Shown: positions 44,614-52,207 of the stretch, in pieces
Position numbering within the stretch: position 1 is the first letter of the stretch
Layout: every line of letters starts with the position of its first letter
Origin: an uncultured Ruminococcus sp.
Lineage (GTDB): Bacteria; Bacillota; Clostridia; Oscillospirales; Ruminococcaceae
Assembly: GCA_900545285.1 (NCBI GenBank)
Contig: UQYK01000001.1
Location: forward strand, 77,526 to 141,525
Direction of reading: 5' to 3'
Length of the DNA: 64,000 nucleotides
The notes under the pieces: generated by a model
What the model was told of the DNA's origin: nothing
Seen by the model: only the letters and a program-made list of their open reading frames with translations
The model's database searches: none
Position numbers and translations under genes: made by a program

Positions 44614-44614
<1 letters not shown>
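43553..44614 (+). CDS. vorB: 2-oxoacid:ferredoxin oxidoreductase alpha subunit (VorB)
   Basis: The pyrimidine-domain subunit of a CoA- and thiamine-diphosphate-dependent oxidoreductase acting on 2-oxoacids with ferredoxin. The 353-residue length and the motifs GNEALAEAAIRAGC, GYPITPQTEL, QAESEIAAINMVLGAASTG, TSSSSPGVSLKAEGISYM and INVQRGGPGLGSIQPAQ fit the VorB-type (branched-chain 2-oxoisovalerate) group, though 2-oxoglutarate enzymes are close relatives. It overlaps the next gene by one base. Direction in vivo may be oxidative or reductive depending on ferredoxin state. Confidence 0.88.
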
Positions 44615-45368
<754 letters not shown>

Positions 45369-45372
<4 letters not shown>

Positions 45373-45905
45373 CAACTGAAATTATTCTGGCTGGATTCGG
45401 CGGACAGGGCATCCTGTTTGCCGGAAAGATTCTGGCATACTGCGGCCTGATTGCCGGCAAGGAACTGAGCTGGCTGCCATCCTATGGCCCGGAAATGCGC
45501 GGCGGTACGGCAAACTGCTCCGTGTGCATTTCAGATGAGCCGATCGGTTCTCCTTTGGTCACAACACCGGATTATCTCATCGCCATGAACGGCCCGTCCT
45601 ACAAAAAGTTTATTGATGCGGTAAAGCCAGGCGGTCTGGTGCTGTTCGACAATTCTATCGTAGAAGAAACCTGCGAGAGAACAGACATTACTGCCATTTC
45701 TCTGCCGGCCACCGATCTTGCAACAGATGCAGGACTGAACGGCGCAGCAAACATGGTGCTCCTGGGCAGAATGCTGGCAGAAACCAATCTGTTTGATATG
45801 GATACTGTAAAGCAGGCAATGGAAAAATGCATTCCTCCGAAGCGTGCCCATTTGATTGAGGCAAACCTCAAGGCAATCGCTCTGGGAATGGCACAAAAGG
45901 CATAA
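45369..45905 (+). CDS. vorC: 2-oxoacid:ferredoxin oxidoreductase gamma subunit
   Basis: A 178-residue gamma (CoA-transfer domain) subunit. The signature ILAGFGGQGILFAGKILAYCG and WLPSYGPEMRGGTANCSVCIS identify the family, and the C-terminal part (NMVLLGRMLAET) is standard. It completes the four-subunit oxidoreductase and the operon, which ends in a strong terminator 35 nt later. Confidence 0.93.
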
Positions 45906-45939
45906 GGCCATATCTATTGCACGTTCCAAAATATTGTTA

Positions 45940-45986
45940 AAAACGCAGCCGGGACTCTCCGAATCAGAGAATCCCGGCTGCGTTTT
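45940..45986 (+). terminator. Strong intrinsic terminator after the vor operon
   Basis: AAAACGCAGCCGGGA pairs with TCCCGGCTGCGTTTT with an inner CTCTC/GAGAG-type pairing. T-tracts occur on one side and A-tracts on the other, so it may also work on the minus strand for the dockerin-like pseudogene. Confidence 0.9.
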
Positions 45987-46042
45987 GCGTGTTGTATGGC
46001 ATTCAAAATTCGTCCTATATGGGACAGATTTTGAGAAGAGGG

Positions 46043-46543
46043 CTATTGGAGGTTATCCCAGCTGGCGTTTCCGCCGGCAGATACGGTGGCATAGGCAGAC
46101 AGAGCGAGAAAGGCATCATTGATGCCGATGGCGTGATCCTGGTCAACGTCTCCTTTTTCGTAGGGAATGCCGGCTGTCCGGCCGTCTGCCGGGAACAGGG
46201 TGTTGCTGTGGATATAGTCATCCTTGCTGATTTCTGTGCCGTCTGCATCATAAAGTGTGATGCAATAGCTGTCCCCGAAGTCTGAGACCTAGCCGGCAGT
46301 TAGGCTGATTTGCAGTGTGCCGTCCTCCGGCAGGGTGATCTTGTAATAATCCACATCGCCCTTTGTGGAAATCTCCCCGGAAACTGCCGTGTTCAGGGGC
46401 ATTTCCTCTGCCGCGGCAATGGTGTCATTTTCTCCGGTGATGTCTGTATCCTCTGCTGCCGCGGAAAAGGGAGTGGTCAGACAGCTGATGCAGAGCATCC
46501 CGGCAAAAGCTGCGGCAAAACGTTTTTGTTTGCTGGTTTTCAT
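46043..46543 (-). pseudogene. Secreted PPC-like/dockerin-like protein interrupted by in-frame TAG
   Basis: From ATG 46543 (AAAGGA upstream) the frame gives a signal peptide (MKTSKQKRFAAAFAGMLC ... SAAAEDT) and a domain resembling bacterial pre-peptidase C-terminal repeats (GDVDYYKITLPEDGTLQISL). A TAG at 46291-46289 stops it at LTAG. The same frame then stays open for 81 codons (SDFGDSYCITLYDADGTEIS) and finishes the domain and one dockerin-like repeat (KGDVDQDHAIGINDAFLAL, then SAGGNASWDNLQ). The simplest reading is a very recent nonsense mutation or sequencing error; stop readthrough is a less likely option. The intact protein would have had about 166 residues. Confidence 0.75.
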
Positions 46544-46644
46544 AAAAAAATCCTTTCTGTGTGAAGATAAGTTCTGCTGCAAATAGCGAGAAATCTGCTT
46601 CCTTAGTATAACACAGAAAGGTTAATTCGGAACGGGGCTGGACG

Positions 46645-47199
46645 TTAAATGTTGGTGAAAAGCGCTGCGCCAAGCCCTGCCAGACCAAGCAGTCCCAGAC
46701 CCACACACAGCAGTACAATGCCTGCTGTACCTGCGGCGGTGACAACATGGTCGATATAGGCACACTTTGGATTTTTAGGATCGTATACCACGGGCAGCTT
46801 GCTTCCGATTGGCCATGTTTCCTGTGCCATTTCTTCCATACGCCGGGAGCCGCCTGCCAGCCGTGCGTGAAAAATGTCATTTCGCACAGCAATGCTGCTT
46901 TTTGCGCCGGCATCCCTCCGGAAGAGGGCAGTCGATTTGGAAACGGTTGCCACGCCTTTATAGTAGAGACGGGCAGTACAGCTTTTGCCGTCTGCCTGAA
47001 ACTCTGCCACCGGGGCAATGGAAGGGCCGCCGCTTTGCTTCGGCTTGTAGTGGTAGCGGATTACAGTGCCTTCTGTCCGGGAACAGCAGCGCCGCCGTAG
47101 ATTTTCCTTGTGTCGGAAAAAAGGAACAGAGAGCAGGGCAGTGAGAATGCCTGCGCTGCCGATGGCAAGGCAGGCGATGAGGTTTGGGGTGAGTGTCAT
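46645..47199 (-). CDS. DUF3592-like membrane protein
   Basis: A 184-residue protein with an N-terminal transmembrane helix (NLIACLAIGSAGILTALLSV), a central beta-rich region (EGTVIRYHYKPKQ, PVAEFQADGK, GSKLPVVYDPKNPKCAYID) and a C-terminal hydrophobic helix pair. The pattern 'GTVIRY...P...F..DG......VYDPKNP' is that of DUF3592, whose role is unknown. It lies on the minus strand between two disrupted genes, is itself intact, and ends about 100 nt before the dockerin-like pseudogene start. Confidence 0.7.
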   Translation of the reverse strand: MTLTPNLIACLAIGSAGILTALLSVPFFRHKENLRRRCCSRTEGTVIRYHYKPKQSGGPSIAPVAEFQADGKSCTARLYYKGVATVSKSTALFRRDAGAKSSIAVRNDIFHARLAGGSRRMEEMAQETWPIGSKLPVVYDPKNPKCAYIDHVVTAAGTAGIVLLCVGLGLLGLAGLGAALFTNI

Positions 47200-47290
47200 A
47201 GATAATCTCCTACTTGATATCGGTTTTGTCGATGAGATAGATTGGTTTCACGAAAAGTGTTTCCAGTTTCGGTTTCGTTTTCTTGTGGTT

Positions 47291-48644
47291 TTAGTCTCCT
47301 TCGCCGCAGATTCGCAGAATCGCCGCCGCCATCATTCGGGTATTGTCCAGGAACTGATCCAGGGGGAGAAATTCGTCTTCTGCATGCATGTGATAGTCCC
47401 AGCCGGGGTATTCCATGCCGAAGGCTACACCGCCGGGAATATCATGAACATAGGTACCGCCGCCGATTGCAATGCATTCGCCGGGAGTGCCGGTCTGTGC
47501 TTCATAGACCTGGAGCAGTGTCTGTACCAGGGGAGATTGTTCTGGGGTATGGTGGGGGTCACTCTGAATCAGCGGCGTGCAGGCAAATCCGGCTGCGGCA
47601 AAGGCAGACTGTACCTGCTGCAATATGGCTTCCTTTGTGGTACAGATCGGGAAGCGGATATCCACGCATCCGGTGCAGATACCGCGTTCCACATGCAGCA
47701 TGCTGCAAATACAGGTGAGCGCGCCGGATTCTGCATCCGCGCAGGCAATACCCAGGCCGCTGCCGTCTGTGCAGCCGTGGGGGAAGAGCCGGACAAGTGC
47801 CGCACAGTCTGCAAAGGCGCTGTCCTGGCTCAGATAGGTCAGCAGGCCGGTAATGGCGTTGTCACCGCTTTCCGGCGTGGAGGCGTGGGCAGAAACGCCC
47901 TTGTAAGCGATTTCGTTGTCGTGCCGTGTAAATTTGACCGCCCGGTTTTGCCGTGCCGCACAGCGGCGCAGAGAGGCTCACAGAGGCATCTGCCGGAACG
48001 GCATTGGGTGCAGTGCCGGCGGAAAAGCTGAAAATCGGATCCTTCGTCTGTTTGGTGAACTGGAGGCGGAGCATGCCCTTTTCCAGATGAATCAGCGGGT
48101 AGCTGCCGTCCGGTGTGAATACCTGGGGCGGCATGCTGTCCTTGGTGTGGTAATATTCCAGGTCGGTGGAGCCGTTTTCTTCATTGCAGCCCAACAGGAA
48201 ACGGACATTTTTCCGCAGGGGAATGCCGGCTTCCCGAATTGCACGGAGCGCAAAGAGTACCGAGACCGCCGGGCCCTTGTCATCAATGGCACCTCTGCCG
48301 TAAATGCGGCTGTCCCGGATTACCGGCGCAAACGGATCAGACTGCCAGCCCTCTCGGACTGCCGGCACCACGTCCAGGTGGCACAGGATTCCCAGATGGG
48401 GCGGAAGCGCCGGATCCCAGTCCGCAGCACCCATGTGATGGTCATAGTTGCGGCAGGACATTCCCAGATCTTTCAAATGTCCCAGCATTTTGTCCAGTGC
48501 CCTGGCGCAGGCTGCGCCATAGGGGTAGCCATCCGCAGGGGCGGATGTGGCCACGCTTGGAATTGCAATCAGGTCTAGCAGGGTTTGTATCATTTCCTCT
48601 TGATTTTGAAGAATGCGGGATTCTACAGCAGCAGGAAGCATCAT
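47291..48644 (-). pseudogene. M20-family dipeptidase (PepV/Sapep-like), frameshifted
   Basis: Two minus-strand frames together encode one zinc/manganese dipeptidase. The N-terminal part starts at ATG 48644 and holds the metal motifs LCHLDVVPA and CNEENGSTD. Near 47,975 homology moves to another frame, which is open from just after a TGA at 47980-47978 and continues with VKFTRHDNEIAYKGVSAHAS, GGGTYVHDIPGGVAFG and the final ligand region HMHAEDEFL, ending at 47291. A one-base indel around CTCTCTGCG explains the break. Both halves are well conserved, so decay is recent or the indel is an assembly error. The split protein would be inactive. Confidence 0.82.
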
Positions 48645-48740
48645 AAAAAAGCCTTCTTTCTCATTCGCATCCAATGGGTGCGGAAACCTTGTTTTCTTTC
48701 ATTGTATCAAATTCAGATGGAAACTTCATGAACAAAAAGA

Positions 48741-48795
48741 AAATACCCCAGTATCAGCGAAAACGGCAGGCGTTCTGGCTGTTCTGGGGTGTTTG
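48741..48795 (-). terminator. Probable terminator of the hydroxyacid dehydrogenase gene
   Basis: On the minus strand CACCCCAGAA pairs with TACTGGGGTATT-type sequence across a G+C-rich loop region, followed by ATTTTCTTTTTG. The loop is long, so strength is uncertain. Confidence 0.55.
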
Positions 48796-48803
48796 TTCTG
48801 TAG

Positions 48804-49778
48804 TTATCGCACTTCGTTTTGCAGGGTGCCGTCCCGGAAGAAGGCATCCAGATTTTCCAGTGTCACCTTTGCAATATTGTGGAGTGCCTCTGTAGTCAGA
48901 AATGCCTGGTGAGAGGTGAGAACCACATTTGGCATGGAAACCAGAAGCGACAGGATGGTGTCCCGGTCGATGCTGTCGGAGCGGTCTTCGAAGAAAAAGT
49001 CGGTTTCCTCTTCATAGACATCCAGGCCGGCACCGGCCAGTTTTCCGCTTTTCAGGGCATCCAGGAGCGCTTCGCTCTCTACCAGCATGCCCCGTGAGGT
49101 GTTGAGCAGATAGGCACCGTCCCGCATCTGGGCGATTGTGTCCCGGTTGATCAGATGCCGGGACTGCTCTGTCAGCGGACAGTGGAGAGAAACAATATCG
49201 CTTTTTTGCAGCAGTTCTTCCAGGGATACATAGGAAAAGTCAGCGTCCGGAACCGGAAACGGATCATAGGCCAGGACATGCATGCCAAAGCCACGGCAGA
49301 TCTGGATGAAAATTTGTCCGATTTTTCCGGTGCCGATGATGCCGGCTGTTTTTCCGTGGAGATCGAATCCGACCAGGCCGTTGAGGGAAAAGTTGAAATC
49401 CCGTGTCCGGAAGCAGGCCTTGTGGAGCTTCCGGTTCAGGGTCAGGAGCAGGCCCATGGTGAATTCCGCCACGGCATAGGGCGAATAGCCGGGAACACGC
49501 ACCACCGGAATCCGGCCGGCTGCTGCGGCGCGGTCTACGTTGTTGTATCCGGCACAGCGCAGTGCAATCATTTCTACCCCTTCGGCACACAGGCCGTCAA
49601 TGACAGTTCGATCCAGGGTGTCATTAACAAAGGGAATCACTGCCCGGCAGCCGTGTGCCAGGGAAACTGTGTCCGGTGTCAGCTTAGGTTCCAGATATTT
49701 GATGTGATATCGGGTGTTTAACTGGTCGAACCAGGTGCGGTCATAGGGCTTTGTATCAAACATTGCAATTTTATCCAT
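48804..49778 (-). CDS. D-isomer-specific 2-hydroxyacid dehydrogenase (D-lactate dehydrogenase type)
   Basis: A 324-residue NAD-dependent dehydrogenase. The coenzyme motif is AGIIGTGKIGQIF; catalytic residues appear in ALRCAGYNNVD (Arg region), LLNTSRGMLVESEALLDAL, AGLDVYEEE (Glu) and LTSHQAFLT (His). The pattern, including the C-terminal FFFEDRSDS region, is that of LdhA-like D-lactate dehydrogenases, so pyruvate reduction to D-lactate is likely. AAAGGAG lies upstream of ATG 49778. It lies downstream of a membrane protein gene on the same strand. Confidence 0.88.
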   Translation of the reverse strand: MDKIAMFDTKPYDRTWFDQLNTRYHIKYLEPKLTPDTVSLAHGCRAVIPFVNDTLDRTVIDGLCAEGVEMIALRCAGYNNVDRAAAAGRIPVVRVPGYSPYAVAEFTMGLLLTLNRKLHKACFRTRDFNFSLNGLVGFDLHGKTAGIIGTGKIGQIFIQICRGFGMHVLAYDPFPVPDADFSYVSLEELLQKSDIVSLHCPLTEQSRHLINRDTIAQMRDGAYLLNTSRGMLVESEALLDALKSGKLAGAGLDVYEEETDFFFEDRSDSIDRDTILSLLVSMPNVVLTSHQAFLTTEALHNIAKVTLENLDAFFRDGTLQNEVR

Positions 49779-49837
49779 CAGGTGCTCCTTTCTGTCTGGC
49801 AGGAATGGCGGTGGTTTTCCCGTTTGTTTCGGAAAAA

Positions 49838-50395
49838 TTAGTGTCTGGGGAAGATCCGGGGCTTTAAGTGCTGGCGGTACACAGTGGGGAAGGCACCCAT
49901 GATGTAGTCATAGCTCAAAAACATCAGGTTTGCGATGCCCAGCAGAATCCATCCGCCGTATTTTCCGTAGTCTCCCAGGGAGTCCAGGAGCGCCTTCATG
50001 CCCAGCACGTAGACGGAAATCCAGAAGAATCCCAGCACAGCCGCATTGAATAACGCCAGCCGCAACAAAAAGGCCAGCAGCCGCAGACGGGAATGCTCCA
50101 TTTTGGGACGAAGCAGCGGATAATAGCCAAAGAAAATCAGAAAGGCCAGCGCCGCATCTTTATTGGGTGTCACAAAGACGGAGAGAAGTCCCACGGAAAT
50201 ATAGGTGAGAAAGCCCCAGTATGTACTGGTTTCCAGCGCCATAAGAAAAATCAGGCCGCTGGCCAGCATCGGAAGGATTAAGTAAAACATCGGGAATACC
50301 CCGGTCAGAAACATACACAGCATACACAGAGAAGCAATAATGCCGCCCAGTGCAATCCGATAGCTGTAGGATTGGGCAGAGTGTTTTTGAATCAT
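49838..50395 (-). CDS. Small polytopic membrane protein, family unknown
   Basis: A 185-residue protein with about five transmembrane helices (IALGGIIASLCMLCMFLTGV, FYLILPMLASGLIFLMAL, FLTYISVGLLSVFVTP, LALFNAAVLGFFWISVYVLG, GGWILLGIANLMFLSYDYIM). The layout recalls small-molecule transporter substrate-binding components or scaffold-type membrane proteins, but no motif decides this. The start at 50395 follows GAGG; a longer frame to 50476 runs into the promoter region. It probably shares its transcript with the D-lactate dehydrogenase gene, 59 nt downstream. Confidence 0.65.
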   Translation of the reverse strand: MIQKHSAQSYSYRIALGGIIASLCMLCMFLTGVFPMFYLILPMLASGLIFLMALETSTYWGFLTYISVGLLSVFVTPNKDAALAFLIFFGYYPLLRPKMEHSRLRLLAFLLRLALFNAAVLGFFWISVYVLGMKALLDSLGDYGKYGGWILLGIANLMFLSYDYIMGAFPTVYRQHLKPRIFPRH

Positions 50396-50490
50396 AAAAT
50401 GCGCCTCACAAAACGGGTCAAAGGTGATGCACGCCCGGCATCTGCCCTGCATTGCAAAAACAGGTTCCCGGAGCATGTAGTAATAAATTC

Positions 50491-50519
50491 ATCTTACCAG
50501 AAAAAAGGGAGAATGTCAA
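50491..50519 (-). promoter_or_regulatory. Sigma-A-type promoter of the membrane protein-dehydrogenase pair
   Basis: On the minus strand TTGACA (50519-50514), a 17-nt spacer and TAAGAT (50496-50491), about 95 nt before the start at 50395. Confidence 0.75.
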
Positions 50520-50649
50520 GGTGTGGAGTGGTGTTTTGGAAAAAAGGCTCTGCAATAGAATGTGATGAAAAATAACCATTTATGCAAAAATAATTGCAAC
50601 GATACAGCATCTGTTTCAAATGTCGGGGATGTGATGCAGTACAGGAAAA

Positions 50650-50760
50650 AAAGTCGCCCCTGAAAGGGGAGATGTCACGAAGTGACAGAGGGGTATAATT
50701 ATGTAAAGCGAACCCCTCCGAGCGGCTTCGCCGCCCACCTCCCTTTTCAGGGGAGGCTTT
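50650..50760. repeat. MITE-like palindromic intergenic repeat
   Basis: A 111-bp element bounded by imperfect 25-nt terminal inverted repeats (50650-50674 and 50736-50760; both contain CCCCTGAAA with matching flanks on opposite strands). Inside are two small perfect hairpins, TCACGAAGTGA and GCGGCTTCGCCGC. It has no coding capacity and lies between the divergent promoters of the membrane protein and MscS genes. A degenerate relative is at 59580-59684. Confidence 0.75.
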
Positions 50761-50803
50761 GCAAAATGAAATTGAATTCTTCTGCTTCATGATTCCCATT
50801 TCC

Positions 50804-50832
50804 TTGACGAACGCCGAAAAATCCGATATAAT
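50804..50832 (+). promoter_or_regulatory. Sigma-A-type promoter of the MscS-like channel gene
   Basis: TTGACG (50804-50809), a 17-nt spacer and TATAAT (50827-50832), 77 nt before the start codon. Confidence 0.85.
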
Positions 50833-50909
50833 AGACATATTCGGCAGATGCCGTGCAATTTTGGGATTTTGCGAAAGCATGCAAAATCTTTGGGGAGGTG
50901 AGTTTAGCC

Positions 50910-51851
50910 ATGACAGAAATGCTTGCTGCAAAGGTTACGGAGGCGGAGACCTCCGCGCCGGTTGCTACCGGTGCCACAGATCTTGTGCAGCCGGTGCAGA
51001 ATGTAGTGGATACAGTCAGCGATGAAGTACAGCAGACTACCCATGTGCTTTCCAACATTTTTCAGCCGATGATCAATAAGCTGCCCTCGCTGATTTTTGC
51101 GCTGATCTTTCTGCTGTTTGGCCTGTTTGTCATCCGCCAGATCATGCGGATTTTAAGGCGTGCTTCCAAGCACTCCAATATGGACGGCATTATGGCCAGT
51201 TTTCTGCGCTCAATCATTAAGATTGTGCTCTATATGCTGTTGATTGTAATTACGCTGTCCATTCTGGATGTGCCTATGGATTCCATTGTCGCCGTAATTG
51301 CTTCTGCCGGTGTGGCAGTCGGCCTGGCGCTGAAGGACAGCCTGTCGAACCTGGCCGGCGGATTTATCATTCTGTTTTCCAAGCCGCTCAAGGAGGGGGA
51401 TACCGTAGAAGTAGACGGCGTTACCGGAAAGGTAGAGAGCATCAGCATTCTCTATACCCGGATGGTGACACCGGATAACATTACGGTGTACATTCCGAAC
51501 GGCGTGGTTTCCGGCGGAAAGATCATCAACTATACACAGAAGGAAATCCGGCGTGTGGATCTCTTCTTCGGAATCGCCTATGAAAATGATATTGATCAGG
51601 CACGAAAGATCTTGATGGATGTTGTGAAAAAAGCACCGGAGGCACTGGAACAGCCTGCACCGGAAGTTTTCGTCAGCGGCCATGATGACAGTGCAGTCAC
51701 ACTGCGGCTTCAGGTATGGGGGAAAAATGATCAGTATTGGCCGCTACACTATCGGCTGTTGGAAGATGTGAAAAAGGCGTTTGATGAAAACGGGATCTCC
51801 ATTCCCTATCCGCAGATGGATGTACATCTGGGTGAAACAGACGAAAAATAG
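50910..51851 (+). CDS. Small-conductance mechanosensitive ion channel (MscS family)
   Basis: A 313-residue channel that opens under membrane tension to release osmolytes after hypo-osmotic shock. A soluble N-terminus of ~45 residues is followed by three transmembrane helices. The pore helix TM3 is AVIASAGVAVGLALKDSLSNLAGGFIILF, followed by the signature KEGDTVEVDGVTGKVESI and the beta domain IPNGVVSGGKIINYT. The start at 50910 follows GGAGGTGA. It has its own promoter; no clear terminator lies immediately after it. Confidence 0.93.
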   Translation: MTEMLAAKVTEAETSAPVATGATDLVQPVQNVVDTVSDEVQQTTHVLSNIFQPMINKLPSLIFALIFLLFGLFVIRQIMRILRRASKHSNMDGIMASFLRSIIKIVLYMLLIVITLSILDVPMDSIVAVIASAGVAVGLALKDSLSNLAGGFIILFSKPLKEGDTVEVDGVTGKVESISILYTRMVTPDNITVYIPNGVVSGGKIINYTQKEIRRVDLFFGIAYENDIDQARKILMDVVKKAPEALEQPAPEVFVSGHDDSAVTLRLQVWGKNDQYWPLHYRLLEDVKKAFDENGISIPYPQMDVHLGETDEK

Positions 51852-51920
51852 GCGATCTCCAAAATGTTGCACCTGATTGTATTTATTATAATAACAAATT
51901 GTAAATTATCTGTGATATTG

Positions 51921-51949
51921 TTGACACGAGGGGGTGGGAAGGGTATAAT
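51921..51949 (+). promoter_or_regulatory. Orphan consensus sigma-A promoter
   Basis: TTGACA (51921-51926), a 17-nt spacer and TATAAT (51944-51949) match the consensus at all twelve positions, yet no plus-strand gene follows. Confidence 0.85.
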
Positions 51950-51955
51950 ATAAAT

Positions 51956-52092
51956 ATCCTTTCTTAAAAATTTTTTTCATAAAAATCCCCTTACTAAAAT
52001 GCACATCTGCTCCCTCAGATGTGCATTTTACTTTTTCCGCTGTTTTTGAAAAATACAGGATCTGTGTTCCGGACTGGGACGCAGATTTTTTT
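51956..52092 (+). ncRNA. Candidate small RNA with tandem terminators
   Basis: Downstream of the orphan promoter lies ~40 nt of A/T-rich sequence, then a perfect 14-bp hairpin (51996-52009 with 52016-52029) followed by ACTTTTT, then a second 10-bp hairpin (52060-52069 with 52077-52086) followed by TTTTTTT. Transcripts of about 80 and 135 nt are expected. No ORF with a ribosome-binding site is present on this strand. It is not recognised as 6S, SRP, RNase P or tmRNA. Function is unknown. Confidence 0.6.
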
Positions 52093-52148
52093 GTTTTCCA
52101 CATTTCAGGATAAAATTGTGGAAAACAAAGTTTTGGCGAGATACCACA

Positions 52149-52190
52149 AAAAGCCCCGGCTGCAAAATGGAAGCAGTCGGGGCTTTTTCA
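52149..52190. terminator. Intrinsic terminator of the dockerin protein gene (bidirectional)
   Basis: AAAAAGCCCCG pairs with CGGGGCTTTTT with A and T tracts on both sides. It terminates the minus-strand dockerin gene and would also stop plus-strand read-through from the candidate small RNA. Confidence 0.88.
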
Positions 52191-52207
52191 GGTTTTAGCG
52201 GATGAGA

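Noticed and set aside
51906..52103. Minus-strand open frame overlapping the orphan promoter, including MKKIFKKGYLYYT with AAGGGGA upstream
   Set aside because: It runs antisense through the promoter and the terminator hairpin, has no family resemblance, and its last part is dictated by the promoter sequence.
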